From: Eubacteriales bacterium
GTDB taxonomy: Bacteria; Bacillota; Clostridia; Christensenellales; UMGS416
Length of the DNA: 48,872 nucleotides
Assembly: GCA_028693155.1 (NCBI GenBank)
Contig: JAQUVY010000006.1
Span: 1 to 48,872 of the forward strand
Reading direction: 5' to 3'
Position numbers and translations under genes: made by a program. The notes under the pieces are model-generated. The model did no database searches. It worked only from the letters and a program-made list of their open reading frames with translations, and had not been told where the DNA came from. How positions within the stretch are numbered: position 1 is the first letter of the stretch; each line of letters starts with the position of its first letter. Of this stretch, positions 1-8,097 are shown one piece after another.

Positions 1-126
1 TCTTAATTACTACAACAACCGCCGTAGCAAGGCAAAGCTAAAGGGCTTGCCACCTGCAATTCACAGACAACAAGCCCTCTCGGTTGCTTAATAAAAATAT
101 TTGTCTAACTTTTTGGGGTCACTTCA
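1..126 (+). mobile_element. Right end of an IS3-family insertion sequence, running off the left edge
   Basis: The segment holds the last codons of an IS3-type OrfB transposase followed by a short tail. Its outer end, read inward on the minus strand from about position 126, begins TGAAGTGACCCC followed by AAAAAGTTAGAC. That is the form of terminal repeat I know from IS150-group members of the IS3 family. The element lies to the left, so this is its right end. An inverted repeat (AGGGCTTG at about 40-48, CAAGCCCT at about 71-78) sits inside the 3' coding end. Contig breaks at multicopy insertion sequences are common in assemblies. The exact border (126 or one or two bases either side) and the target duplication cannot be fixed without the other end. 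Confidence 0.85.
2..91 (+). CDS. IS3-family transposase OrfB, C-terminal fragment
   Basis: Reading from position 2 gives 29 residues and a TAA stop at 89-91. The peptide begins LNYYNNRRSKAKLKG and ends in QALSVA. The YYNNRR-KAKLKG string is the conserved tail of IS3-family DDE transposases, normally followed by a proline-rich P-x-x-x-R segment near the C-terminus, as here. The start of the gene and the DDE catalytic residues lie outside the window, so nothing can be said about activity. The 35 bases after the stop lead into the terminal inverted repeat, as expected for the 3' end of such an element. Confidence 0.88.
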   Translation, partial: LNYYNNRRSKAKLKGLPPAIHRQQALSVA

Positions 127-154
127 CATACGCGAGGGTCTCTTTCTTTTTCAT
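127..154 (-). pseudogene. Start of a gene cut by the IS3 element (9 codons left)
   Basis: On the minus strand an ATG at 154 follows a GGAGG site with 8 bases between them, which is ideal spacing. The reading frame gives MKKKETLAY and then runs into the insertion-sequence end, where it stops after two more codons (TGA at 121-119). The gene lies about 60 bases downstream of the symporter and in the same direction, so the two were probably one operon. Nine residues are too few to name a product. It could also be a true 11-residue peptide, but the frame crosses the IS border, so a gene truncated by the insertion is more likely. Confidence 0.55.
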
Positions 155-193
155 ACTTCTCACCTCCGTTGCTGGCAAAAGTATGAACGGAGG
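150..193 (-). promoter_or_regulatory. Interleaved inverted repeats covering a ribosome site and start codon
   Basis: On the minus-strand transcript the order is CCTCCGTT (193-186), TTCATACTT (187-179), AACGGAGG (170-163), AAGTATGAA (158-150). The first pairs perfectly with the third and the second with the fourth. The arms alternate, so they form either a pseudoknot or two competing hairpins. One stem hides the GGAGG ribosome site and the other hides the ATG at 154. This looks like a translational control element between the symporter and the truncated gene. I do not match it to a known riboswitch class. Confidence 0.5.
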
Positions 194-214
194 CGCAAAA
201 AGCTATACCTTTTT

Positions 215-1687
215 TCAGCTTTCTTCGGTGATTTGCGGCTGCGCCGCGGGTGCCTCCTGCGGGCAAATCACCGTCACAGCAAAGGTCACCGCGACTCCCA
301 GCACCATGGCAATCACGCCAGCCGTGGGAGAATCCACAAAGGTGAACACGCCCCAGCGCGGCAGCAAATTCAGCAGCACCGCAGCGCCAAAGCCCGTCAG
401 CATTCCCGCCCAGGCGGCGGCCTTGCCGGTGCGCCGGTTCCACAGCCCCAGCAGGAACGGCCCCAGGAACGCGCCTGACAGCGTGCCCCAGGAGATGGAC
501 ATCAGCGTCACGATCGTCTCAATCTTAAACACCGCCAGCAGCACCGACACGGCAACAAACGCGCCGCACAGCACACGCATCAGCAACTTTACCTTCTTCT
601 CCGGCATCGCGGGGCAAAAGACTCCCTTGATCAGATCCATCGACAAAGCCGAGCTGGCCGTCAGCACCACCGAGGACAGCGTGGACATGCTGGCCGACAG
701 CACCAGGATCACCACCACCCCCAGCAGGATCTCTCCGCCCACGCTGCCCAACAGCGCCGTGTTGAGCATGGTCGGCACGATGGAATCCACATTTGCCGGC
801 ATTTCCTGCATATACAGCCGACCAAACACGCCCAGAAAATAAGCGCCGCCGCCCACCACCAGCGCAAACAGCGTGGAAATGACCGTGGCTTTATTGATGG
901 ACTTCTCATCCCTTATGGCATAAAATTTGTGAATCATCTGCGGCAGACCCCAGCTGCCCAAAGAGGTGAGCAGAACCAGGGAAATCAGCTTCCACACATC
1001 GGTGGTGCGAAACAGGGAGGTCAGGTCCGGGTCGACGGCAAAGAGCTTGTCCATGCCCGCCGCGAAGCCGCCCACCGCAGGGTTGGAGACCACCTTGACG
1101 ATCACCAGCGCCACACCCACGATCATAATGATGCCCTGGAAAAAATCGGAAAGCGCGGTGGCGAAATAGCCGCCCATGACCAGATAAATCGCCGTAAGCA
1201 CGGCCATGCCCAAAATGCAATAAATAAACGGGATGCCAAAAGCCGCTTCAAAAAGGTAACTCAAGCCCTGATAGACCGAAGCCGAATACGGAACCATGAA
1301 AACGAAAATGAGCAGCGCCGAAAAGATCTTCAGGTTTCGGCTGCCGAAGCGCGCCTCAAAGAACTCCGGCATGGTGCTGACCCCCAGCTCGTGGGTCATA
1401 CGGCGGGTTTTCTTGGCCAGCACCAACCACGCCAGCAAGCTGCCGATCAACGCGTTTCCGATGCCGATCCATACGGCAGACAGGCCAAAGTTCCATCCGA
1501 AACGCCCGGCATAGCCAATAAAAATGACAGCCGAAAAATACGTTGTGCCATAGGCAAACGCACTCATCCACGGGCCCACGTTGCGCCCGCCGAGAAAGAA
1601 GTCTTTTAGGCTGCTGGTTCGTTTGGAGGAGTAGATCGCGATGGCGATCAAAATTGCGGCGTACACGCCAAAGAGCAAAAATTGCAT
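215..1687 (-). CDS. Sodium:solute symporter (SSS family)
   Basis: A 490-residue membrane protein of the solute:sodium symporter superfamily (PutP/PanF type), which couples uptake of a small solute to sodium entry. It shows a DFFLGGR motif near residue 35, about 12-13 hydrophobic segments, and the family hallmark GGYFATALSDFFQG near residue 200. Later, QMIHKFYAIRDEK resembles the helix-8 region of proline and pantothenate carriers. The substrate cannot be read from sequence. I chose the ATG at 1687 because AGGA lies 7 bases before it; an upstream in-frame start would lie beyond the promoter. It is transcribed alone from the promoter at 1760-1788, probably with the now truncated gene downstream. 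Confidence 0.9.
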   Translation of the reverse strand: MQFLLFGVYAAILIAIAIYSSKRTSSLKDFFLGGRNVGPWMSAFAYGTTYFSAVIFIGYAGRFGWNFGLSAVWIGIGNALIGSLLAWLVLAKKTRRMTHELGVSTMPEFFEARFGSRNLKIFSALLIFVFMVPYSASVYQGLSYLFEAAFGIPFIYCILGMAVLTAIYLVMGGYFATALSDFFQGIIMIVGVALVIVKVVSNPAVGGFAAGMDKLFAVDPDLTSLFRTTDVWKLISLVLLTSLGSWGLPQMIHKFYAIRDEKSINKATVISTLFALVVGGGAYFLGVFGRLYMQEMPANVDSIVPTMLNTALLGSVGGEILLGVVVILVLSASMSTLSSVVLTASSALSMDLIKGVFCPAMPEKKVKLLMRVLCGAFVAVSVLLAVFKIETIVTLMSISWGTLSGAFLGPFLLGLWNRRTGKAAAWAGMLTGFGAAVLLNLLPRWGVFTFVDSPTAGVIAMVLGVAVTFAVTVICPQEAPAAQPQITEES

Positions 1688-1759
1688 AGGGGTATCCTGC
1701 CTTTCTTCCATGCTGCTGAAAATACCCGGTAAAAATCCGGCTACCATACTACGTTTTCG

Positions 1760-1788
1760 ATTATACCTTGCCCGAAGAAGTGATGCAA
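1760..1788 (-). promoter_or_regulatory. Sigma-A promoter of the symporter gene
   Basis: Minus strand: -35 TTGCAT (1788-1783), a 17-base spacer, and -10 TATAAT (1765-1760). This puts the transcript start near 1753 and leaves a leader of about 65 bases before the ATG at 1687. Confidence 0.75.
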
Positions 1789-1860
1789 CCCCGGATTCGG
1801 CGGCATCTTTTCTTTTTTGCAAATTATTGCTATACTTAAAAAAAGCAAGGAGGCTCTCCC

Positions 1861-2136
1861 ATGTCCAATGCCGCTGCTTATCCCGTTTCCAAGCTTACCC
1901 GCCCGGGTGTTTCCATTGCCGCGTTGGTCTGCGGTCTGGTGGGGTTTTTGCTCAATCCGCTCTAGCTGGTTTTCGTCGCGGCGGTCGTGCTGGGCATCGT
2001 GGAGCTTTGCCAGCGGGCACCGGGCAAGGGCATGGCCACGGCCGGCCTTTTGCCGGGCATCGCTTCGGGCACCGTGCAATTGATCGTTGATCTTGTCCTG
2101 AGCGTATTTACGATGGGTCTGTGCTTTTTCATTTAA
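1861..2136 (+). pseudogene. DUF4190-type small membrane protein, interrupted by an amber codon
   Basis: The frame from ATG 1861 to TAA 2134-2136 is 92 codons with one in-frame TAG at codon 35 (1963-1965). Either side of the TAG the protein looks like DUF4190: a hydrophobic segment (SIAALVCGLVGFLLNPL), a second one (LVFVAAVVLGIVEL), the basic GKG-x-A-x-AG linker typical of the family, then a third hydrophobic stretch. An AAGGAGG site at 1847-1853 with 7-base spacing and an extended -10 (TGCTATACT, 1828-1836) precede it, and a strong terminator follows, so the gene is otherwise intact. DUF4190 proteins have no assigned role. A sequencing error or recent decay would both explain the stop. Confidence 0.75.
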
Positions 2137-2150
2137 CCCATACACAGAAC

Positions 2151-2195
2151 AACCCCGCCTAAGTGCGAAGTGCACTTCGACGGGGTTACCTTTTA
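2151..2195 (+). terminator. Rho-independent terminator after the DUF4190 gene
   Basis: Stem AACCCCG / CGGGGTT with an inner stem AAGTGC / GCACTT, followed by a T-rich run (TTTTATT) on the plus strand. It lies between the convergent DUF4190 and thrS genes. The minus-strand side lacks a T-run, so it serves the plus strand best. Confidence 0.75.
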
Positions 2196-2214
2196 TTGCG
2201 TTATATTTTATCGG

Positions 2215-4122
2215 TTAAAAAATCACTTTATCCGCGATCTCCTTGCCGGCGGCGGCAAGGAAGTCGTCCACGGACATGGAGACCGTATCCTCCGCGCCGC
2301 GCTTGCGCACCGCCAAAGTGCCTTCCTCCACCTCTTTATCGCCCAGCACCAGCAAATAAGGCACCTTCTCCAGACGGGCCTCGCGAATCTTGAAGCCGAT
2401 CTTCTCGTTGCGGGCATCTACCTCCGCACGCACGCCCGCCGCATCCAACCGCTTGGCAACGTCAGCCGCATATTCCTGCGCGCGGTCGGTGATGGTGAGC
2501 AGCTTGACCTGCACCGGTGCCAGCCACAGCGGGAACGCGCCGGCAAAATGCTCGGTGAGAATGCCGATGAAGCGCTCGATAGAACCGAAAACCACGCGGT
2601 GGATCATGATGGGACGATGCTTTTCGCCGTCTGCGCCCACGTACTCCAGCTCGAAACGCTCAGGCAGCTGGCTGTCCAGCTGCACGGTGCCGCACTGCCA
2701 GGTACGACCCAGGCAGTCCTCCAGATGGAAGTCCAGCTTGGGGCCGTAAAACGCGCCGTCGCCCTCGTTGATGGTGAAGCTCTTGCCCATCTCGGTGATG
2801 GCTTCCTTCAGCGTGTTTTGATTTTCCTCCCACTCCTCTTCGCTGCCGATGTGATCCTTGGGCATGGTGGACAGCTCAATGTCATATTTTAAACCAAAGA
2901 GGGAATATACCTCGTCAAAAAGGCGAACCACACCCTTGATCTCGTCCTTCATCTGATCGCGCGTCATAAAGATATGCGCATCGTCCTGGGTGAAGCAGCG
3001 CACGCGGAACAGCCCATGCAGGGTACCCGAGGCCTCATGGCGATGCACCAGACCCAGCTCGCCGCAGCGCAAGGGCAGGTCGCGGTAGGAATGCGGCTCT
3101 GCCTTGTACACCAGCATTCCGCCGGGGCAGTTCATGGGCTTGACCGCGAACTCCGTCTCGTCGATGACGGTGGTGTACATATTTTCTTTGTAGTGATCCC
3201 AGTGGCCGCTTCTCTCCCACAGTTGGCGGTTCAGGATGATGGGCGTGGAGATCTCCGTATAGCCATAGCGCTTATGCACCTGACGCCAATAATCGATGAG
3301 GGTGTTTTTCAGGGTCATGCCCTTGGGCAAAAAGAACGGGAAGCCGGGGCCCTCGTCCATCAGCAAAAACAGACCCAGCTCCTTGCCGAGCTTGCGGTGG
3401 TCGCGCCGCTTGGCCTCTTCAATGCGGGTAATATAGGCGTCCAGATCGGCCTTCTTGTCAAACGCGGTGGCGTAAATGCGCTGAAGCATCTTGTTCTTCT
3501 CATTGCCGCGCCAGTACGCGCCCGCCAGCGACATGAGCTTATAGGCCTTGATGCCGCCGGTGCTTTTCAAGTGCGGCCCGGCGCACAGGTCGGTATAATC
3601 CCCTTGTTTATAGAAGGAGATCACGGCGTCCTCAGGCAAGTCGCGGATGAGCTCCACCTTGTAGGGCTCTCCCTTTTCCTGCATAAAGGCGATGGCCTCT
3701 TCGCGGGGCAGTTCAAAGCGCTCCAGGGGCAGATCTTCCTTGATGATCTTCTTCATCTCCGCCTCGATGGCCTCCATGTCGGCGGGGGTAAATGCGCGCT
3801 CGGTGTCAAAATCGTAGTAAAAGCCGTTCTCAATGGCCGGGCCAATGGCCAGCTTCGCCTCGGGGAACAGGCGCTTTACCGCCTGCGCCATCACGTGGGA
3901 CGCCGTATGGCGATAAACCGCGCGCCCTGCCTCATCGGCAAAGGTCAGCGCGTTCAAAACGCAGTCCTTCTCTAATACGGTTGAGCTCTCATGCATCTGT
4001 CCGTCGATCTCCACGGCCAGCGTGTGGCGCGCCAGCCCCTGGCTGATCTGAGCGATTACGTCAATGGCACGGCTTCCGGCCGCAAATTCCCTTTTTGATC
4101 CATCCTTCAGGGTTGCAAACAT
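2215..4122 (-). CDS. thrS: Threonine--tRNA ligase
   Basis: A 635-residue class II aminoacyl-tRNA synthetase that charges tRNA-Thr and edits mischarged serine. The order is N-terminal TGS domain (1-60), editing domain with HTASHVMAQ near residue 70 and the matching DLCAGPH further on, catalytic core (about 240-535) with MNCPGGM and LVHRHEASG (zinc ligand Cys and class II motif 2 region), and a C-terminal anticodon-binding domain. The length matches the family. The ATG at 4122 (MFATLKDG) starts the TGS domain directly. Longer frames would run back into the T-box leader. Expression is controlled by that leader, so it should rise when uncharged tRNA-Thr builds up. Confidence 0.97.
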   Translation of the reverse strand: MFATLKDGSKREFAAGSRAIDVIAQISQGLARHTLAVEIDGQMHESSTVLEKDCVLNALTFADEAGRAVYRHTASHVMAQAVKRLFPEAKLAIGPAIENGFYYDFDTERAFTPADMEAIEAEMKKIIKEDLPLERFELPREEAIAFMQEKGEPYKVELIRDLPEDAVISFYKQGDYTDLCAGPHLKSTGGIKAYKLMSLAGAYWRGNEKNKMLQRIYATAFDKKADLDAYITRIEEAKRRDHRKLGKELGLFLLMDEGPGFPFFLPKGMTLKNTLIDYWRQVHKRYGYTEISTPIILNRQLWERSGHWDHYKENMYTTVIDETEFAVKPMNCPGGMLVYKAEPHSYRDLPLRCGELGLVHRHEASGTLHGLFRVRCFTQDDAHIFMTRDQMKDEIKGVVRLFDEVYSLFGLKYDIELSTMPKDHIGSEEEWEENQNTLKEAITEMGKSFTINEGDGAFYGPKLDFHLEDCLGRTWQCGTVQLDSQLPERFELEYVGADGEKHRPIMIHRVVFGSIERFIGILTEHFAGAFPLWLAPVQVKLLTITDRAQEYAADVAKRLDAAGVRAEVDARNEKIGFKIREARLEKVPYLLVLGDKEVEEGTLAVRKRGAEDTVSMSVDDFLAAAGKEIADKVIF

Positions 4123-4141
4123 GATCCCTTTCTCCTTTTCC

Positions 4142-4368
4142 TTGAAATAAAAAAACCGCCCCTTCTGCTGCATATCACAGCAAAAGGGGCGGTCAAAGTT
4201 CCGCGGTTCCACCCTTCATTTCGGCTCTTATGCGCTGTAGAGGGCGCACCCATGCCGCTGTGGAGGTGGTCTTGGGCATCTCCGCGGCCAGATGCTTGCA
4301 GCTTGGTGCATCTGTCTCTGTTAGCCGGGTAAAATGCTTACTCTTCTCCGTCCTTGCGGGAATTATTG
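4142..4368 (-). ncRNA. T-box leader of thrS
   Basis: The minus-strand leader contains the T-box core AAGGGTGGAACCGCG (rc of 4202-4216), which pairs with the tRNA acceptor end. It is followed by a terminator hairpin with a U-run. Upstream are the stem I elements GAAGAGTAAG and AGAGACAG. A GACCACCTCC stretch (rc of about 4262-4271) offers ACC threonine codons in the place expected for the specifier loop. The leader spans from the predicted transcript start near 4368 to just before the gene. Uncharged tRNA-Thr should favour the antiterminator. The ACC assignment is my inference and was not folded. Confidence 0.93.
4150..4194 (-). terminator. T-box terminator hairpin
   Basis: Minus strand: GACCGCCCC.. 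/ GGGGCGGT.. with the arms at 4178-4194 and 4156-4170, followed by TTTTTTTATT. It overlaps the region that would refold into the antiterminator with the T-box sequence at 4202-4216. Confidence 0.9.
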
Positions 4369-4374
4369 TCTGTC

Positions 4375-4403
4375 ATGATACCCCACGCGCGGGGGATTGT
4401 CAA
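4375..4403 (-). promoter_or_regulatory. Sigma-A promoter of thrS
   Basis: Minus strand: TTGACA (4403-4398), a 17-base spacer and TATCAT (4380-4375). The -35 box starts only 8 bases after the stop codon of the upstream permease gene. The spacer is itself a CG-rich near-palindrome. Confidence 0.85.
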
Positions 4404-4411
4404 GGGGCTTT

Positions 4412-5347
4412 TTATCTTGCTTCGCGGTCATAGGGCACCGACAGGGATGCCGGCGCGCCGTCGCTGCGCTTTCCTCCGACCTTGCCCGTGCCAAAGATCA
4501 TCACTGCCAGCGTAAGCAGGTAAGGCAGCATATTGAAGAGCTGTGTGGGAATGCTGATCCCCACCGCCTGCAGGCGCAGACCTAAAATGGCAACCAACCC
4601 GAACAAATACGACCCCAGCAGCGCCTTCCACGGATTCCAGCGGGCGAAAATGACCAGCGCCACGGCGATCCAGCCCTGACCGGCCGAAATGTTCTCCATC
4701 CAGGTGTTGTTGTAAGCCAGCGTGAGAAACACGCCCGCCAGCCCCGCCATCATGCCGCCGAAAATGGTGCAGCCATATTGCACGGCAAACACGTTGACAC
4801 CGGCTGCGTCCGTCGCTGCCGGGTTTTCCCCCGCGCTGCGGATCTTCATGCCCAGGGAGGTTTTGGAAAGCACAAACCACAGCACCGGAACCATCAATAT
4901 GGCCACATAGACCAAGGGTGTCTGGTTAAACAAGGCTTCCCCCACCACGGGGATGGAACGCAGGCCCGGAATGGGCGCGTTATGAAAGAGCGTATCGGTG
5001 ACCACGCCCACCACGTCTTTTCCCAAAAAGGCCGAAAGGCCCGTTCCGAAAATGGTCAGCGCCAGTCCGCTCACCACCTGGTTGGCTTTGAGCGTGATGC
5101 ACAAAAAGGCATGGATGGCGGCCATCAGCCCGCCGGCCAACACGCCCACCAGAATTGCCAGCAGCAAGCTGTTGCTTTTTACCGCGGTAATGTAACCCGC
5201 TACGGCGCCTACCAGCATCATGCCTTCCACGCCCAGGTTCAGGATGCCGCCCTTTTCGGTGACGATCTCGCCCAAAGAAGCCAGCAAATACGGCGTTCCG
5301 GCGGCCACCATGGCGGTCATAAGACCAGTAATCATACTAAGATCCAT
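4412..5347 (-). CDS. Nucleoside ABC transporter permease, second subunit (NupQ/YufQ-like)
   Basis: A 311-residue inner-membrane permease with about nine hydrophobic segments. The segment EKGGILNLGVEGMMLVGA near residue 30 is the signature of the smaller permease in BMP-type nucleoside importers, such as the guanosine system of Bacillus subtilis. It should form the channel with the larger permease encoded just upstream. The ATG at 5347 lies inside the end of that gene (11-base overlap), implying coupled translation. No clear terminator follows, and the thrS promoter begins 8 bases after the stop. The substrate is inferred from the neighbouring xpt and BMP genes. Confidence 0.9.
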   Translation of the reverse strand: MDLSMITGLMTAMVAAGTPYLLASLGEIVTEKGGILNLGVEGMMLVGAVAGYITAVKSNSLLLAILVGVLAGGLMAAIHAFLCITLKANQVVSGLALTIFGTGLSAFLGKDVVGVVTDTLFHNAPIPGLRSIPVVGEALFNQTPLVYVAILMVPVLWFVLSKTSLGMKIRSAGENPAATDAAGVNVFAVQYGCTIFGGMMAGLAGVFLTLAYNNTWMENISAGQGWIAVALVIFARWNPWKALLGSYLFGLVAILGLRLQAVGISIPTQLFNMLPYLLTLAVMIFGTGKVGGKRSDGAPASLSVPYDREAR

Positions 5348-6488
5348 GCTTCTTGCCCCCCTTGAACAGCTTGCTTACCCCTTGCTTCACGCTGATCCCC
5401 ATGGCTTCCAGGTCGATCACCTTGCCGCCGATGTAGATCTTATAGCGCGTGAGAATATCAAACCCCAGCACGGAAAACAGCAGAATGCCCTGAATCATGG
5501 TAGCGATGGCGCCGGGGATGCCCTCGGTCTGCGCATAGCCGCCGCCGTTGGTCAGCCCGGCCATAAACAGCGACATGACCACAATGCCAAAGGGATTCAG
5601 CTTGGACAGCCAGGCGATGATCACGGCGGTAAAACCCATTCCGTTGGTCAGGTTGGCGTCCAGCCGATGGGCGCGGCCGGTCAGCTCCACCATGCCACCC
5701 AAGCCGCAAATGGCGCCGGAGATCAGGAGCACCAGCACCATGTTGCGCTTTACGTTGATGCCCGCATACTGCGCCGCCTTGGCGCTTTCTCCCGTTACGC
5801 GGATCTCATAACCCCAGCGGTTGCGAGACATGACAAACCAATAGATCACGACCAGCGCCAGCGCCAGCAAAATGCCCAGATGGATGCCGGAGGAGCCAAA
5901 CGTGGCCAGCCAGCCCTGCTTGGGCAGCAGCGGTGCCACGGGAAAGCCCTTTCCGTTGGGATCGCGCCAGGGCCCCAGCACCAGCGCCTGCACCAGCTTG
6001 AGCGCCACATAGTTGAGCATGAGCGTGGTTATGGTTTCGTTCGCCCCCAAATAGGCCTTGGGAATGCCCGCAATGGCACCCCACACCATGCCTGCCACGA
6101 TGGAGACCGTGGCCATCAACAGGATCATGGGCACACCCGACATATTGGGAAAATAGATCGGGATGGCCGCCGCCGCCATGGCACCCACCGCCATTTGCCC
6201 CTCAGCGCCGATGTTCCACAGCTTCACCTTAAACGCCAGCCCCACGCCGATGGAAAGAATGATCAGCGGGATGGCCGATTTAAACGTGTCGGCAATGCCG
6301 TAATCCGAAAAGAAGGGCTGGATAAACAAACAGTACAGAATGCTCCCGGTCTTTGCCGGCGTTTTGCCCACTGCCAGCAGCAGCAGCGCCGTAATCAGCA
6401 CCGCAAAGGCGATGGCCAGCACGCGCATCACAAACACGCCGGCCGAAGTGCCTGCGGAGCGTTTTTCAAACGTGAGAAACCGCTTCAA
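5337..6488 (-). CDS. Nucleoside ABC transporter permease, first subunit (NupP/YufP-like)
   Basis: A 383-residue permease with an N-terminal hydrophobic segment (about 20-40) and a further eight or so membrane spans. The string LWNIGAEGQMAVGA near residue 120 is the conserved cytoplasmic loop of this permease family, which contacts the ATPase. It ends in a TAG that lies inside the next gene, and its own start lies 23 bases inside the ATPase gene. The three genes therefore form a tight operon. Sequence family and order (ATPase, large permease, small permease) match the BMP-type nucleoside importers. Confidence 0.9.
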   Translation of the reverse strand: MKRFLTFEKRSAGTSAGVFVMRVLAIAFAVLITALLLLAVGKTPAKTGSILYCLFIQPFFSDYGIADTFKSAIPLIILSIGVGLAFKVKLWNIGAEGQMAVGAMAAAAIPIYFPNMSGVPMILLMATVSIVAGMVWGAIAGIPKAYLGANETITTLMLNYVALKLVQALVLGPWRDPNGKGFPVAPLLPKQGWLATFGSSGIHLGILLALALVVIYWFVMSRNRWGYEIRVTGESAKAAQYAGINVKRNMVLVLLISGAICGLGGMVELTGRAHRLDANLTNGMGFTAVIIAWLSKLNPFGIVVMSLFMAGLTNGGGYAQTEGIPGAIATMIQGILLFSVLGFDILTRYKIYIGGKVIDLEAMGISVKQGVSKLFKGGKKHGS

Positions 6489-8010
6489 TCTTCGCTACCT
6501 CCTCGGGAGTCGTCCCCATCATCATCATGCCGATGCGGCCGATCCGCGCCTCGGCTTTGTCCATAATCCCCATTACGCGCCCACGGTACAGCACCATAAT
6601 GCGGTCGCTGTATTTAAGCAGTGCGTCCAGATCCTCTGAAAGCATCAGCACGCCTGCGCCCCGATCCCGCTCGCTGACCAAAAGGTTGTAGATCATCTCC
6701 ATGGCGCCGATGTCCAACCCGCGCACGGGATAAGCCGCCACAATGGCCTTGGGTTCCAGCGACAGCTCCCTCGCCAGCACGACCTTTTGCAGGTTGCCCC
6801 CCGACATCAGCCGCACCGGCGCTTTTTTGTTGCCCACGGCGATGTCATACTCGGCAATGGCCTCGTCAACCTTGGCGTTGACCTTGGAATAATCAATATT
6901 CATGCCTTTGCCGGCCTCTTTGCTCCAATAAGTGCGCAAGAGGAGGTTATCCGCCATGTTCATGTTGCCCACCAGGCCTGTGCCCAGGCGATCCTCCGGA
7001 ACAAAAGCCAGCCCCTCATCAATGCGCCGACGCACACTTTCCCGGGTCATGTCCCGGCCGTTGAAGGTGAGCGTTCCCTGCTCCGCGGGGCGCAGCCCGC
7101 AAATGGCCTCGGTCAGTTCGCGCTGCCCGTTGCCCGCCACGCCTGCCACACCCAGGATCTCTCCGGCGCGCAGGGAAAAGCTGATTTCATCCACCGCCAC
7201 GGTGCCCTTTACGCCCAGAACCCTCAGATCCTTCACGCAAAGCACGTCTTCGCCCGGGGTTCCCCGGGGAACATTGGCGTCGATCTTGATATTTTCGTTC
7301 ATCATCATGGAGGTCAGGTTCTGATAATTGATCTCCTCCCCCTGCGCAGCGCCTGAAAGTTTTCCTCGGCGCATCACCGTGACGCGATCCGCCACGTCGC
7401 AAACCTCCGCCAGCTTATGGGTAATGATGATAATGGTGCATCCGTTGCGGGCCATCTCTCGCAGGGTATCGAAAAGCCGGGTGCTCTCCTGCGGGGTCAG
7501 CACGGCGGTGGGTTCGTCCAAAACCAGGATACGCGCGTTGCGATAAAGCATCTTCAGGATCTCCACCCGCTGCTGCTCACCCACGGACAACTGCCAAACA
7601 TACGCGTTCATGTCCAGCTCCAGCGCGTTGGCCGTCGCAACGGCGGCAATATCCTGAGCCATTTTCTTCTTGTTCACCAAAAAGCCGGTTTTTTCATGAC
7701 CCAAAGCAACATTTTCCGCAACGGTAAAATTATCCACCAGCTTAAAATGTTGATGGATCATGCCGATCCCGGCAGAAATCGCATCGGCCGGGCGGTGAAA
7801 GTCCTGCTTTTTTCCTTCAATCAGGATGTCGCCGCTGTCCGGGCGGTATAAACCGGCCAAAATGTTCATCAATGTGGATTTTCCTGCGCCGTTTTCCCCC
7901 AGCAGCGCATGGATCTCGCCGCGATATGCGGTAAAGTCCACATTTTCGTTGGCCATGACTCCCGGGAACCCTTTGGTGATTCCCCGCAATTCAACTGTCG
8001 CTTCGGGCAT
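6466..8010 (-). CDS. Nucleoside ABC transporter ATP-binding protein (NupO/YufO-like, duplicated)
   Basis: A 514-residue protein with two fused ATPase domains, as in ribose and nucleoside importers. The first has Walker A GENGAGKST, signature LSVGEQQR and Walker B ILVLDEPT. The second has a degenerate Walker A (GVAGNGQRE, lacking the GKST) with signature MSGGNLQK, and the usual Walker B DEPT is replaced by AAYPVRGLD. This asymmetry is normal for the family. I start at ATG 8010 (MPEATVEL), preceded by GGAGG. It is transcribed from its own promoter at 8098-8126, apart from the xpt-BMP unit upstream. Confidence 0.93.
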   Translation of the reverse strand: MPEATVELRGITKGFPGVMANENVDFTAYRGEIHALLGENGAGKSTLMNILAGLYRPDSGDILIEGKKQDFHRPADAISAGIGMIHQHFKLVDNFTVAENVALGHEKTGFLVNKKKMAQDIAAVATANALELDMNAYVWQLSVGEQQRVEILKMLYRNARILVLDEPTAVLTPQESTRLFDTLREMARNGCTIIIITHKLAEVCDVADRVTVMRRGKLSGAAQGEEINYQNLTSMMMNENIKIDANVPRGTPGEDVLCVKDLRVLGVKGTVAVDEISFSLRAGEILGVAGVAGNGQRELTEAICGLRPAEQGTLTFNGRDMTRESVRRRIDEGLAFVPEDRLGTGLVGNMNMADNLLLRTYWSKEAGKGMNIDYSKVNAKVDEAIAEYDIAVGNKKAPVRLMSGGNLQKVVLARELSLEPKAIVAAYPVRGLDIGAMEMIYNLLVSERDRGAGVLMLSEDLDALLKYSDRIMVLYRGRVMGIMDKAEARIGRIGMMMMGTTPEEVAKIEAVSHV

Positions 8011-8097
8011 GGTATACGCTTCCCTCCGTGTTTTTTGAAAACAGGACGGCGGCGCTCCGCAAGGAAGTGTCGCCGGCAGATTCCGAATTTCTTTTTT

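Noticed and set aside
5220-6566. 448-codon plus-strand open frame
   Set aside because: It is antisense to the two permease genes. Its peptide is rich in His, Arg and Gln, as expected of a shadow in GC-rich DNA, and there is no ribosome site.
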